In this document: in pieces, positions 41,639-50,062 of the stretch
How positions within the stretch are numbered: the first letter of the stretch is position 1
How the letters are laid out: each line of letters starts with the position of its first letter
From: Spirillospora albida
Lineage (GTDB): Bacteria > Actinomycetota > Actinomycetes > Streptosporangiales > Streptosporangiaceae
Direction: 5' to 3'
NCBI RefSeq assembly: GCF_000718255.1
Contig: NZ_JOFJ01000025.1
Span: 1-64,000, forward strand
Length of the DNA stretch: 64,000 nucleotides
Program-made: the position numbers and the translations under genes
The notes under the pieces: model-generated
Told to the model about the DNA's origin: nothing
Seen by the model: only the letters and a program-made list of their open reading frames with translations
The model's database searches: none

Positions 41639-43413
41639 GTGTGCGGGAGGGGCCCGCCGGGCAGCACCGGGTGGAGCATCCGGTCAGCCCGAGGGAACTC
41701 GACCAGTACCGCGACCGGCTCTCCCGAGGTGGAGACGCGGTCGACCTGGAGAAATGGTCGGGGTCGCTGCCCGCCGCGTCCGGGATCGCGCCCCGGATCC
41801 GCGTCGGCCGTAACAAATGGTTCAACCTGCTGTGGCTCGTCCCGATCGGGTGGGCGCTGCTCCTCGTCGCCGTCGCGGTCGCGCAGGAGCTCCGGGAGCA
41901 CATGGCGGGCTTCATCGAGCGGCACCCCGGCACCCTTCCGGTGTCCGCCGCCGCCGAGCCCGGCATGCCGTGGTGGGCGGCGGTGCAGCATTTCGTGAAC
42001 CTCGTGTTCATGCTCTTCATCATCCGGTCGGGCATCCAGATCCTCGCCGACCACGCCCGGCTGTACTGGACGCGCCATTCCACGCCCGGCAAGGACTGGT
42101 TCCGTTTCCAGAAGCCCGTGCCCGAGGATCCGCTATGGACCGCCAAGCAGGACTCGGTCACCCTGCCCAAGCACTTCGGGCTCCCCGGCCTGCGGCACTC
42201 CATCGGCCTCGCCCGCTGGTGGCACCTCGGCCTGGACGTGCTGTGGCTGGTCAACGGGATCGTGTTCTACGTGCTGCTGTTCTCGACCGGGCACTGGCGC
42301 CGGATCGTCCCGACGAGCTGGGAGGTGTTCCCGAGCGCCGTCTCGGTGCTGATCCAGTACATGTCGCTGGACTGGCCGGTCGAGAGCGGCTGGACGGCCT
42401 TCAACTCGCTGCAGATGCTGGCCTACTTCGTCACCGTCTTCATCGCCGCGCCGCTGGCCCTCATCACCGGCCTCGGCATGTCGCCGGCGCTGTCGACGCG
42501 CATCAAGCCGGTGTCGCGGGTGCTGAGCATCCAGGTGGCGCGGTCGCTGCACTTCCTGGTGATGGTCTGGTTCGTGCTCTTCATCGTCGTCCACGTCACG
42601 CTCGTGTTCACGACCGGGCTGCGCCGCAACCTCAACCACATCTACGCCGGACGCGACGACACCAGCTGGATCGGGCTGGCGGTGTTCGCGGTCGTCCTGG
42701 CGCTGCTCATCGCCGCGTGGGTCGCCGCGACACCGTTCACGCTGAAGTACCCGCGCCTCGTGCAGCGCGTGGGATCCGCTCTGGTGAGGCCGATCCAGCG
42801 GCTCTTCCAGCATGTGGACGCAACCCCGGGCCAGTACACCGAGAAGGACATCTCCCCGTACTTCTGGCACAACGGCGCCTTCCCGCGCACGCCGGAGTAC
42901 AAGGCGATGTTCGATGAGGGGTTCGCGTCATGGCGGCTGAAGGTCCACGGCCTGGTGGAGCACCCGGTCGAGCTCAGCCTGTCCGATCTGCGGGCGCTGC
43001 CGCGCCATGAGCAGATCACCCAGCACTTCTGCGTCCAGGGCTGGTCCGGCATCGCGAAATGGGGCGGGGTGTCGATGTCGACGATCCTGGACCTCGTCCA
43101 GCCGCATCCCGAGGCGAAATGGGTGGTCTTCTACTCGCTCGGTGACGGCCCGAGCGGCGGCCTGTACTACGACGTCCACCCGATCGAGCAGATGCGGTAC
43201 CGGCTGACGATGCTCGCCTACGACATGAACGACGAGCCGCTGACGTACGGGCACGGCGCGCCGCTGCGGCTGCGCAACGAGATCCAGCACGGGTTCAAGC
43301 AGGTCAAGTGGATCGCCGGGATCGACTTCGTGGCCAGCTTCGCCGATGTCGCGGGCGGGTACGGCGGCTACAACGCCGACCACGAGTTCTTCGGCTACGT
43401 CCACACCATCTGA
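41635..43413 (+). CDS. Membrane-anchored sulfite oxidase-type molybdopterin oxidoreductase
   Basis: 592 aa from GTG 41635. The N-terminal ~380 residues form a cytochrome b561/formate-dehydrogenase-gamma-like membrane domain with ~6 helices and candidate haem His residues (AVQHFVNLVFML, RWWHLGLDVLWL, ARSLHFLVMVWFVLFIVVHVTLVF). The C-terminal ~170 residues are the sulfite oxidase-type molybdopterin domain: WRLKVHGLVEHPVELSLSDLRALPRHEQITQHFCVQGWSGIAKWGGV with the Mo-ligand Cys, then LTYGHGAPLRLRNEIQHGFKQVKWI. Electrons probably pass between Mo and quinone through haem b. The substrate is unknown. Confidence 0.88.
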   Translation: MSVREGPAGQHRVEHPVSPRELDQYRDRLSRGGDAVDLEKWSGSLPAASGIAPRIRVGRNKWFNLLWLVPIGWALLLVAVAVAQELREHMAGFIERHPGTLPVSAAAEPGMPWWAAVQHFVNLVFMLFIIRSGIQILADHARLYWTRHSTPGKDWFRFQKPVPEDPLWTAKQDSVTLPKHFGLPGLRHSIGLARWWHLGLDVLWLVNGIVFYVLLFSTGHWRRIVPTSWEVFPSAVSVLIQYMSLDWPVESGWTAFNSLQMLAYFVTVFIAAPLALITGLGMSPALSTRIKPVSRVLSIQVARSLHFLVMVWFVLFIVVHVTLVFTTGLRRNLNHIYAGRDDTSWIGLAVFAVVLALLIAAWVAATPFTLKYPRLVQRVGSALVRPIQRLFQHVDATPGQYTEKDISPYFWHNGAFPRTPEYKAMFDEGFASWRLKVHGLVEHPVELSLSDLRALPRHEQITQHFCVQGWSGIAKWGGVSMSTILDLVQPHPEAKWVVFYSLGDGPSGGLYYDVHPIEQMRYRLTMLAYDMNDEPLTYGHGAPLRLRNEIQHGFKQVKWIAGIDFVASFADVAGGYGGYNADHEFFGYVHTI

Positions 43414-43434
43414 TCCCGCTTCGGGGCGTCCACG

Positions 43435-43989
43435 TCAGGTGTCGCACGCGACCCCGTCGCCGTCGCGGTCGAGGTCGTAGACGTCCGAGCCGATCACCCG
43501 GACCGGCCCCGTCACGTACGCCGGCCCGTTGCCGCTCCCTCCGGCGCAGTCGACATCGTCGGCGATCGGGACGCAGCCGCTGTAGTTGGGATCGCACCGC
43601 CGCGCGGCCTTGGTGCCGACGGCGATGATCCGGTCGACGGGCCTCCTGGCGACCGCCTGGCGGATGAGCTCCTTCCCCGTCTGCACGCCGCCGGTGAGGG
43701 TCACCCGGTAGGTGAGGGTCTTGATCCCCGCCCTCCCTTGCCTGCGCACCTTGGTGGTGCCCTTGGCCAGACCCGCGTCGCTCACCTTGCGCGTCCGGTA
43801 CGGGATCCTCTGGCGCTCGGTGACCGTGCGCACCTCGCTCGACGGCGTGGCGGTGGGCGTGGCCGTCTTACTGGCCGCGCTGGTGGACGGCGTCGCGCTG
43901 ACCGCTTGCGGTACCGGGGTCTCCGACTCACAGCCGGTGGTCACGAGCAGGCCGCCGACAACCAGCGCGACCGTGACAGCACGTCTCAT
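43435..43989 (-). CDS. Lipoprotein-like protein with G5 and excalibur motifs
   Basis: 184 aa; ATG 43989 with GTGGAG upstream. Signal sequence with a lipobox-like V-T-T-G-C at residues ~18-22 (Thr at -3 is atypical), a Ser/Thr/Pro linker, a G5 domain (~55-120, TVTERQRIPYRTRKVSDAGLAKGTTKVRRQGRAGIKTLTYRVTL), and a C-terminal excalibur-type Ca-binding motif (YDLDRDGDGVACDT). It is a secreted or membrane-anchored wall-associated protein. Confidence 0.8.
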   Translation of the reverse strand: MRRAVTVALVVGGLLVTTGCESETPVPQAVSATPSTSAASKTATPTATPSSEVRTVTERQRIPYRTRKVSDAGLAKGTTKVRRQGRAGIKTLTYRVTLTGGVQTGKELIRQAVARRPVDRIIAVGTKAARRCDPNYSGCVPIADDVDCAGGSGNGPAYVTGPVRVIGSDVYDLDRDGDGVACDT

Positions 43990-44155
43990 CTCCACGCTCC
44001 CCGTCTCGAGGGCGTCCGCGTTCACGGAAGGCAGGACGCGCCCTTGTTCACCGACGATCACTGGGAGCAACCAACAGGATACTACGCCTCAATGGGGTAA
44101 TTCTCAGAAACCCAGACGACCCGCCCTCGGACGGCTCAACCCGGCCGTCGCTCGC

Positions 44156-44341
44156 TCAGAGTGCTCTGAGAGCTTCGGCGAAGCGCCGAAAATCCTTTCG
44201 GCCCACAATGATCTTGGGCCCTTCGGGATCCTTGCTGTCGCGTACAGCCACGCCACCCGAGATGGATGCCACCTCGATGCAGGCATCTCCAGATTCATTG
44301 CTCCGGGACGATTTCCGCCACACCGCGATACCTATGCCCAT
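44156..44341 (-). CDS. DUF397-domain small protein
   Basis: 61 aa, ATG 44341, GGAGAAAG directly upstream and 10-base overlap with the XRE gene. All family motifs are present: VWRKSSRSNESGDACIEVAS, GGVAVRDSKDPEGPKI, DFRRFAEALRAL. It pairs with the preceding XRE regulator as in WhiJ/AbaA-type loci. Module 2 counterpart of the gene at 5910-6098. Confidence 0.92.
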   Translation of the reverse strand: MGIGIAVWRKSSRSNESGDACIEVASISGGVAVRDSKDPEGPKIIVGRKDFRRFAEALRAL

Positions 44342-45126
44342 CTTTCTCCGATGACCTTTCTGATCCGTTCCCGAGTGTCGTGCACGTTGAGCGCTTCGGC
44401 CTGCAACACCGTCATGGTCTCGTTCACCAAGGCGAGCTCGTCCGGACGGCTTGAGGTCTCCCCGCCGTACGCCTTGGCCGTGTAGACGACCTGCCGCTGG
44501 TCCGGCAAGGTGGCGATGACGAAGGTGGCCCACACGTTCCGTATGTATCGGATCGGCGCGATCTGGATGTTCACCCTCTCCCGCTTCGAGAGTTCCAATA
44601 GGAACTCAAGCTGCTCCCTCATCACCTCCTTCCCGCCGACCTCTCGATAAAGAACGCTTTCGTCCATGACGACCGTCACCACCGGACAGGGAACCCGGTA
44701 CAGGATCTCCTGACGCCGCATCCTGTTCTTGACGGCGTCTTCGTCCTGCAGAAGGAATCGAGCGTAACGCTCGGTCTGAAACAGACCATGAACGATTCTT
44801 TCTTCATAGGCACGGAGCATTATGGCCGTCTGCTCGGCCTTGGGAAAGTTGGCGAAGAACTCGGGGTACTTGTCGGACTTGATCGATTCTAGTAGCTCGT
44901 CCCATGCCTCGACGAGGGTCGTTCCGGACTTCAGGCCCCGATCGAGCCTGAGGGCGAAGTCGCGGCGGCAGCGGGCTTTGCCCGACTCGATCTGCGTGAT
45001 GTAACTGCGGGTCACATTGACCAGGTCAGCGAGTTCCTGCTGAGTGAGTCCGGCCGCCTTGCGGAGCCGCCGGACCTCCGCACCGTAGCTCAGGAATTCC
45101 GGCTTGATGTTCTTCAGGACGGTCAC
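44332..45126 (-). CDS. WhiJ-like XRE regulator with DUF5753 domain
   Basis: 264 aa from GTG 45126. Helix-turn-helix at ~18-70 (VRRLRKAAGLTQQELADLVNVTRSYITQIESGKARC), then the DUF5753 ligand domain (IVHGLFQTERYARFLLQDE, RMRRQEILYRVPCPVVTVVMDESVLYREVGG, VNIQIAPIRYIRNVWATFVIATLPDQRQVVYTAKAYGGETSSRPDELALV). Operon with the DUF397 gene, divergent from an RsbW-like gene. It is clearly diverged from the module 1 regulator. Confidence 0.92.
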   Translation of the reverse strand: MTVLKNIKPEFLSYGAEVRRLRKAAGLTQQELADLVNVTRSYITQIESGKARCRRDFALRLDRGLKSGTTLVEAWDELLESIKSDKYPEFFANFPKAEQTAIMLRAYEERIVHGLFQTERYARFLLQDEDAVKNRMRRQEILYRVPCPVVTVVMDESVLYREVGGKEVMREQLEFLLELSKRERVNIQIAPIRYIRNVWATFVIATLPDQRQVVYTAKAYGGETSSRPDELALVNETMTVLQAEALNVHDTRERIRKVIGERWA

Positions 45127-45329
45127 AGCGCTCCCGGGGGCTTGGTGAGCGGATGCGGTAGGGGAAGTGAGCTTTTGGTGACTGCTTCAGCGGTACCCAG
45201 GCATCGTACTTAAGCGCGTGACTGGATGGTGGTTGTTCGACAACACAGAGTGATTGCGCATGGAATCTCCCGGTTTGTAATGAGAGCCCGTCCGCGATCA
45301 GCCGCCACCGTCCATGTTGGAGGGTCCCC

Positions 45330-45728
45330 ATGCCACCCATCGCTCTCGCTCCCGAGGCGCCGGCGCTCGTGCTGGAGCCGAACGACCGGGCGCCCGGTCA
45401 CGCCCGCCGGTTCCTGGTGGAGCGGTTCCGCGAACTCGGTATCGAGGACGACTTCGTCGGGCGGCTCGTGGTCACCGAGCTCGTCACGAACGCCTTCAAG
45501 CACGTCGGATTCGGGCACATCGTCGTCCGGATCTTCCCTGACGGACGCGACGACCTGGTCACGATCGAGGTGTGGAACCAGGGGACGGGACACCCTGTCG
45601 TCCGACCCGAGGACGCGGACGCCATCTGCGGGCGCGGGCTGGCGATGATGACGCGGCTCGTCCACGACTGGGGTGTCCGCCCGCTGGCCGAGGGCGGCAA
45701 GATCGTCTGGGCGCGCTGCCCCCGCTGA
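45330..45728 (+). CDS. RsbW-like ATP-binding protein
   Basis: 132 aa, GHKL ATPase fold: N-box RLVVTELVTNAFKHVGFG, IEVWNQGTGHPVV as G1, GRGLAMMTRLVHDWGV as G2, and KIVWARCP at the end. Same size and context as 7009-7443: divergent from the XRE/DUF397 pair. It probably acts as an anti-sigma kinase or developmental switch protein; partner not in the window. Confidence 0.88.
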   Translation: MPPIALAPEAPALVLEPNDRAPGHARRFLVERFRELGIEDDFVGRLVVTELVTNAFKHVGFGHIVVRIFPDGRDDLVTIEVWNQGTGHPVVRPEDADAICGRGLAMMTRLVHDWGVRPLAEGGKIVWARCPR

Positions 45729-45805
45729 TCACCCGCGCGGCCCGCCAGCACCGCCGGCCCCGCGCCGCCCGTACGCGTCTCGCGGCGGTCGGCCGGCGTC
45801 GGCGA

Positions 45806-46486
45806 TCAGGAGACACGCCGCCAGATCGCCTCGTGTTGCGACCACTGCCCCGGTTTCGGGGCCGGTCGCCGGGCGCTCACCACGCGCCGAACCAGGACGG
45901 GCTCCATCCCTGCGAGCAGTTCCTCGAGCTCCCCACCATCAAAGAAATGGATCAGCAGCCCGGCTTTCGGTCCCGCCAGGTAGCGCAGCGTTAGACCGGC
46001 GCCCTTCGGGTCTGCCTCCACCACCTCGTGATCGGGCCACAGGTCGGTGCGGGTGGAGTTCACGCGGACGGCGAGCAGCCCGCCCGGGCGCACCAGCCGC
46101 TGAGCGTGGCGGATCCGGCTGTGCGCGGCGGCACGGTCTCCATGCTGGAAGACCTGGATGCCCACCACCAGGTCGTACGTCGCGCCGGCCGGAAGTGCCG
46201 AGAGATCTCCGTGAACCAGCCGGTCCCGACGTTCCGGCATCCGCCGCGAGAGCTGCTCGACCGCCACCGGCGAGATGTCCAAGCCGACCAGATCCAGGCC
46301 CGCTTCGACGAGGGGGACGTAGTTGCGTCCGTTACCGCATCCGATGTACAGGCCGCGGCCGCACGCGGAGGCCTTGGCGGCGGTGATGATGTCGCCGATG
46401 AACGGGACCGGTGGTTCGTCCAGGTAGCGTCCCTTGGCGTACTCGGCGTCCCAAGCCGCCGCAGCCGATTGCGTGACCCTCACCAC
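45806..46486 (-). CDS. Class I SAM-dependent methyltransferase
   Basis: 226 aa from GTG 46486 (AAGGGG overlapping the start region; GTG 46483 is the alternative). Motifs: WDAEYAKGRYLDEPPVPFIGDIITAAK, SAM loop GRGLYIGCGNGRNYVPLVEAG, acidic LVGLDISPVAVEQL, GDLSALPAGATYDLVVGIQVFQHGD, and GLLAVRVNSTRTDLW. It looks like a Methyltransf_11/25-type small-molecule enzyme. The G-C-G-N-G-R loop is standard. Substrate unknown. Confidence 0.85.
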   Translation of the reverse strand: MVRVTQSAAAAWDAEYAKGRYLDEPPVPFIGDIITAAKASACGRGLYIGCGNGRNYVPLVEAGLDLVGLDISPVAVEQLSRRMPERRDRLVHGDLSALPAGATYDLVVGIQVFQHGDRAAAHSRIRHAQRLVRPGGLLAVRVNSTRTDLWPDHEVVEADPKGAGLTLRYLAGPKAGLLIHFFDGGELEELLAGMEPVLVRRVVSARRPAPKPGQWSQHEAIWRRVS

Positions 46487-46540
46487 CCCTTCACCCCCAT
46501 ATGTTGGGCTTCTCCCTTGCCCAGATCCCACAAGTTGAGG

Positions 46541-46759
46541 TCAGGACGGTAGCGGATGGGAGGCGCTCGGCGCCGGGGGATCGCCGGAGCGCTCGGCCGT
46601 CCGATGTCGACCTGCGGCGGCCGGACCGGTGGCCTCCTGCGTCGGCTTCTCACCCCCCCCCGCGCCCGCCTGCTGCCTCGACTCGCCCGAGAGCGCGACG
46701 GCGAAGCGGATCGCCGAGGCGTTCTTCTCGAAGGAAATGTGGCAGTCCGTAACGGTCAT
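46541..46759 (-). CDS. Possible small protein upstream of the methyltransferase
   Basis: ATG 46759 (GAGG just upstream; ATG 46777 also possible) opens a 72-codon frame beginning MTVTDCHISFEKNASAIRFAVALSGE, then a Gly/Ala/Pro-rich tail with no motif. The first half is less GC-biased and more protein-like than shadow frames. It fills part of the 405-bp gap before the secreted protein gene. Weak call. Confidence 0.3.
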   Translation of the reverse strand: MTVTDCHISFEKNASAIRFAVALSGESRQQAGAGGGEKPTQEATGPAAAGRHRTAERSGDPPAPSASHPLPS

Positions 46760-46891
46760 CTGCCTCATTGTGAGCATGTGATTACGGATCGGTCACTACA
46801 TTGGCCACAAACGGGATAAACGGCGCAATCATGTTGATACTTCCGGTTACCTTGACTCGCGATCTCACACCTTGTCGAACATGGAGGATGC

Positions 46892-47464
46892 ATGCGCCGT
46901 TCCGTCACCGCGACGATCATCTCCGGCGCTCTGGCCGCCGGTCTGCTCGTCTCGGCCCCCGCTGCCCAAGCGGACACCCGGTCGAAGGTCCAGCCGTCCG
47001 CGGCTCAGGACGACTTCGGCAAGGAGGTGACCGTCACGCGCACCGGGGCGATCTCCGCGGAGGCCCTCCTCGCCGAGGCCAAGCGCGCGGGCAAGCCGTA
47101 CAGCGCCAAGGAGACCGCGGCCATCAGGGCCGCCGAGCGGTGCGGATGGTACGAGCGCACCCGTGGCCGCAAGTCCGCCAAGGGCCGCTGGCTGATCATG
47201 GTCACCAACCGGCTCAACTGGTGCTGGGACGGCAGTTACGTCCGCTCCTACCGGGCGGACTTCCGCGCCTACACCTACAACAAGCACGTGTGGCAGTGGC
47301 GCGGCTGGGCCAAGAGGAAGGCGACCCACCCCGCGAGCTGGAGTTCGGTGACTGCCCGGGTGCGGGGCAAGTTCTACTACACCGGCAACGGCCGGACCTA
47401 CAAGCCGTGGGTCGCGGTGACGGGCTACAACAACGGCGCGTACCGCTCGCGGGCCGGCGGCTGA
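46892..47464 (+). CDS. Secreted Trp/Tyr-rich protein of unknown function
   Basis: 190 aa with a signal peptide (RRSVTATIISGALAAGLLVSAPAAQADT, cleavage near residue 28). The mature part has a short acidic/Ala segment, two Cys (AERCGWYERTRG, RLNWCWDG) likely forming a disulfide, and many aromatics in a beta-rich pattern (YVRSYRADFRAYTYN, WQWRGWAKRK, GKFYYTGNGRTYKPWVAVTGYNNG). No known family named. It is a single-gene unit followed by a strong inverted repeat. Confidence 0.82.
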   Translation: MRRSVTATIISGALAAGLLVSAPAAQADTRSKVQPSAAQDDFGKEVTVTRTGAISAEALLAEAKRAGKPYSAKETAAIRAAERCGWYERTRGRKSAKGRWLIMVTNRLNWCWDGSYVRSYRADFRAYTYNKHVWQWRGWAKRKATHPASWSSVTARVRGKFYYTGNGRTYKPWVAVTGYNNGAYRSRAGG

Positions 47465-47493
47465 TCCTGCGCAAGCCCCAGCGCGGTTCTACC

Positions 47494-47533
47494 GTGAGCC
47501 GCCGTGAACCGCCGTGAACCGCCGTGAACCGCC
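47494..47533 (+). repeat. Four tandem 10-bp repeats
   Basis: GTGAGCCGCC then three exact GTGAACCGCC copies in a row, starting 30 bases after the secreted protein stop. Noncoding, function unknown; copy number could vary by slippage. Confidence 0.8.
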
Positions 47534-47571
47534 GCTGGCGAGCATCGTCGACGAAGGCCGACGTGCACACC

Positions 47572-47609
47572 AAGACCCCGCCGTCCTCAAGCACTCGCGG
47601 CGGGGTCTT
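47572..47609 (+). terminator. Perfect 12-bp inverted repeat, likely terminator
   Basis: AAGACCCCGCCG (47572-47583) pairs with CGGCGGGGTCTT (47598-47609) across a 14-base loop and is followed by GTCGC, with no long T run. It lies between convergent genes (46892+ and 47779-), so may act on both strands. Confidence 0.6.
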
Positions 47610-47778
47610 GTCGCATCCTGCACTCTCACCGGCTCCGGCGCTCTCGGCCGCCCGCGGATCCGACGGGAGACGGCGCCCCGCACCACCGCGTCCGACTCGG
47701 CCCGGCCATCGGAGCGGTGGCCCTCACTCCCTGCACGCGCCTTGCCTTGAGACGGATCTGCGTGGGCGCCGACCGAAT

Positions 47779-48141
47779 TCACACGGCGAACAGAAGGGCG
47801 GCGCTCACGAGGACCGCCACGGCGGTGGCGAAGTGGACCCCGAACGCCGTGGCCTTGGTGCCGCCGTTGCGCAGGACGATCAGGGTGTCGCCGAGCGGGT
47901 TCAGAGCCACGACCAGCATGAACCAGGCCGCCGCGTGGGAGCCGGCGAAAGCCAGCAGGGCCAGGCCGAGGATGCCGTAGCCGCCGTCACGGACTCCCTT
48001 GATCGTCAGGTAGGCACTGGCCGGGGACGGCACGCCGTAGCCGGCCGCCGCGGGCACCGGCTTCAGCAGGAACTGCACGCCGACGTACAGGACGAGGACG
48101 TCGAGCACGATGGCCAGGCCGTACGCGATGGGGGTCAGCAT
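47779..48141 (-). CDS. DUF4267-like small membrane protein
   Basis: 120 aa; ATG 48141 with GGAGATTCG upstream. Four hydrophobic helices (IAYGLAIVLDVLVLYVGVQFLL, YGILGLALLAFAGSH, AAWFMLVVALNPLGDTLIVLR, FGVHFATAVAVLVSAALLFAV) with conserved-looking GYGVPSPASAYLTIKGVRD. Matches the DUF4267 membrane family. Divergent from a TetR gene across two CTAGC palindromes, so it is most likely the regulator's target. Confidence 0.8.
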   Translation of the reverse strand: MLTPIAYGLAIVLDVLVLYVGVQFLLKPVPAAAGYGVPSPASAYLTIKGVRDGGYGILGLALLAFAGSHAAAWFMLVVALNPLGDTLIVLRNGGTKATAFGVHFATAVAVLVSAALLFAV

Positions 48142-48155
48142 CGAATCTCCAATTG

Positions 48156-48219
48156 CTAGCAACGCTAGGAACAAGTGCGACGCTAACATAGCTTCAGCAA
48201 ACCCCGCTAGCGCCGCTAG
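48156..48219. promoter_or_regulatory. Two CTAGC-N3-GCTAG operators
   Basis: CTAGC-AAC-GCTAG (48156-48168) and CTAGC-GCC-GCTAG (48207-48219), 51 bp apart, flank the divergent promoters of the DUF4267 gene and the TetR gene. CTAG is rare in GC-rich DNA, so this is unlikely by chance. Predicted TetR binding sites. Confidence 0.75.
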
Positions 48220-48228
48220 AATTCACTC

Positions 48229-48816
48229 ATGTCGATTCAGGCCCGCCGGGAGCGGGAGCGAGCGGAGCGGGAGCGGCTGATCGTCACGGCGGCCCGCGAG
48301 CTGGCCGAGGCCGAGGGGTGGGAGGCGGTGACGACCCGTCGGCTGGCCGAACGCGTCGAATACAGCCAGCCGGTGCTCTACAGCCACTTCGCGGGCAAGA
48401 ACGCGATCATGACGGCGGTCGCGCTCGAGGGGTTCGCCGACCTCGCCGCCGAGCTGCGCGCCGCCCGCGGGGCGGCTCGCGACGCGCGGCAGGTCCTCGC
48501 CGACGTCGCCGCGGCCTACACCGCGTTCGGTGAGCGACGCCCGGCGCTCTACGACGCGATGTTCAACCAGGCCGTGAACCTGCCGTTCGCCACCCCGGAG
48601 GCACCGGCCGCCCTGCACGCCGGCTTCGACGAGCTGCGTCAGGCCGTCCGGCCCGTCGCCGGGGACGACGATGTGGACATGCTCACCGAGGTGCTGTGGA
48701 GCGGGCTGCACGGGCTCGTGACGCTGACGCGCGTCGGCCGGCTCCCGCGCGAGCACCACGAGCACCGTCTTGCCCTGCTGCTCCAGCGACTCTCGACCCG
48801 GACGAGCAGACCTTGA
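48229..48816 (+). CDS. TetR-family transcriptional regulator
   Basis: 195 aa. N-terminal helix-turn-helix (LIVTAARELAEAEGWEAVTTRRLAERVEYSQPVLYSHFAGKNAIMTAVALEGFADL, residues ~17-70) and a helical ligand domain ending WSGLHGLVTLTRVGRLPREHHEHRLALLLQRL (TetR_C WHG-like: W-S-G-L-H-G). Autoregulation and control of the divergent DUF4267 gene through the CTAGC palindromes is inferred. Confidence 0.9.
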   Translation: MSIQARRERERAERERLIVTAARELAEAEGWEAVTTRRLAERVEYSQPVLYSHFAGKNAIMTAVALEGFADLAAELRAARGAARDARQVLADVAAAYTAFGERRPALYDAMFNQAVNLPFATPEAPAALHAGFDELRQAVRPVAGDDDVDMLTEVLWSGLHGLVTLTRVGRLPREHHEHRLALLLQRLSTRTSRP

Positions 48817-48892
48817 GCGGACCGTGGGACCTGATCCGCGCCCCTCTGCGGTGAGGAGACCATCGGCCGCCATCCCTGCGCGGGCTGGCGGT

Positions 48893-49214
48893 CTACTTGA
48901 CCATGCGGAAGCGCGGGTGCTGCAACCACGCGGCGAGGAAATCGGCGTCGCCCATGTGGTTCACCCAGGGCGTTTCCCTCGCCGTCTGGTAGCGGAGTTC
49001 GTCCAGGGTGCCGGGGAGTGCACGGGCTCCGGAGCTGATGGACGCGAGCAGCAGTTCGCTTTGCTCGGTGTCCGGTTCGCCGTACGGAACACCGGGCGGG
49101 AGGGCGTCCGGTATGAGCGCGCCTCCGAAGTCGACGAGGGCCTCGAAGCGGCGACCTCTCTGCGCTGAGCGTCGAAGCGGTCGCGCGCCGGGCGCGCTAC
49201 TCGTCAGCCGCTCT
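48893..49214 (-). pseudogene. Open frame continuing the upstream gene after a frameshift
   Basis: From ~49214 the minus frame encodes LEERLTSSAPGARPLRR, then a convincing segment (RRFEALVDFGGALIPDALPPGVPYGEPDTEQSELLLASI, TLDELRYQTARETPWVNHMGDADFLAAWLQHPRF). No start codon exists in this frame before the segment, and it follows without gap from the end of 49215-49658 one frame over. It is therefore probably the C-terminal part of that gene separated by a one-base shift, or an expressed +1 frameshift product. Confidence 0.45.
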
Positions 49215-49658
49215 TCAAGCGCTGACGAGATGTTGCAGGTCTGTGGCGGCTTTCGCGGCCACTTGGCGGCCGTGCTGCAGTTCGTCCAGCAGCGCCTGCC
49301 CGAGCCCCTTGTCCGCCACCGCCTGCTCCGACACCGGAGCACCGGAACGGACCCTTCCGCCGATGGCCAGCACTCCCATCAGCGGACGTCCCTGGAAGGC
49401 ACGGTCGACCCCATCGATCAGTTCCCGGCCCGTCAGACGCCGGAGGGTCTCTGCCCCCTGGTCGGAGACCTGGACGTACACCCAGACGTTCCCTTCCATG
49501 GCGTGACCGTCCACGCAGTCGAAGAGGTACAGCCGGGAGCCCTGCCGTATCAGGCCGGTGGTCGGGAAGTTGAACCTGTCGAACTCGGCGATGGCCACAG
49601 CGTCCTCAGAGGGCAGCCACGGCCGAGCACCGATCGTGACCTCAATGAGCTCGGTCAT
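49215..49658 (-). CDS. Uncharacterised protein
   Basis: 147 aa, ATG 49658, overlapping the preceding gene by four bases (ATGA). Alpha-beta protein: ELIEVTIGARPWLPSEDAVAIAEFDRFNFPTTGLIRQGSRLYLFDCVDGHAMEGNVWVYVQVSDQGAETLRRLTG, then a helical tail. No signal peptide or membrane segment. I do not recognise the family. It ends in TGA exactly where the next frame (48893-49214) becomes coding, suggesting truncation. Confidence 0.65.
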   Translation of the reverse strand: MTELIEVTIGARPWLPSEDAVAIAEFDRFNFPTTGLIRQGSRLYLFDCVDGHAMEGNVWVYVQVSDQGAETLRRLTGRELIDGVDRAFQGRPLMGVLAIGGRVRSGAPVSEQAVADKGLGQALLDELQHGRQVAAKAATDLQHLVSA

Positions 49659-50062
49659 ACCTTGCCCTCCTTCCACTTGAACTGCGCCCCTTCGAGGCAG
49701 CGTTTGAACGCGGCCACCTCATCATCCGCCCAATCCGCGCGTTCGTCCATGGTCGCCACCGAAGCGTGATGGGGATTGAAGGCCGTTGGCGTGGGCCATA
49801 CCCGGAAGCCTGCGGCACGCAACCTACCTGCAAGGACGTACCGTACAGCGTCTCCGGCGGTGGCTCCTGCCGTCTTTCTTCGGTTTACCGAAGATGCCGC
49901 TTCGTCGACGGATGCTTTGCCGCGTATGAATGACAACTCCGTTTGGCCGCCTGTAGGCCGATTTTTGAATGGTTCGCCGTCGATGAGTTGGGCGAAGCTG
50001 CCGTACTGGCTGAGCCACTCATCATCCCCGATCTCTCCAGTCGCACTGGAGTCACTGGTCAT
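49655..50062 (-). CDS. Uncharacterised protein
   Basis: 135 aa, ATG 50062. Contains EWLSQYGSFAQLIDGEPFKNRPTGG, GDAVRYVLAGRLRAAGFRVWPTPTAFNPHHASVATMDERADWADDEVAAFKRCL. The N-P-H-H-x-S-V segment and following acidic W-D-D-E-V-A-x-x-F are the most distinctive part. No known domain named. First gene of a two- or three-gene minus-strand unit with 49215-49658. Confidence 0.62.
   Translation of the reverse strand: MTSDSSATGEIGDDEWLSQYGSFAQLIDGEPFKNRPTGGQTELSFIRGKASVDEAASSVNRRKTAGATAGDAVRYVLAGRLRAAGFRVWPTPTAFNPHHASVATMDERADWADDEVAAFKRCLEGAQFKWKEGKV

Noticed and set aside
47494..47533. CRISPR-like or iteron origin signal in the 10-bp repeats
   Set aside because: The repeats are directly adjacent without spacers and no replication or cas gene is near.
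49361..49375. GCCGATGG at ~49366 as another motility promoter
   Set aside because: It lies inside a coding gene on the opposite strand and has no CTCA/TAAA at the fixed spacing.
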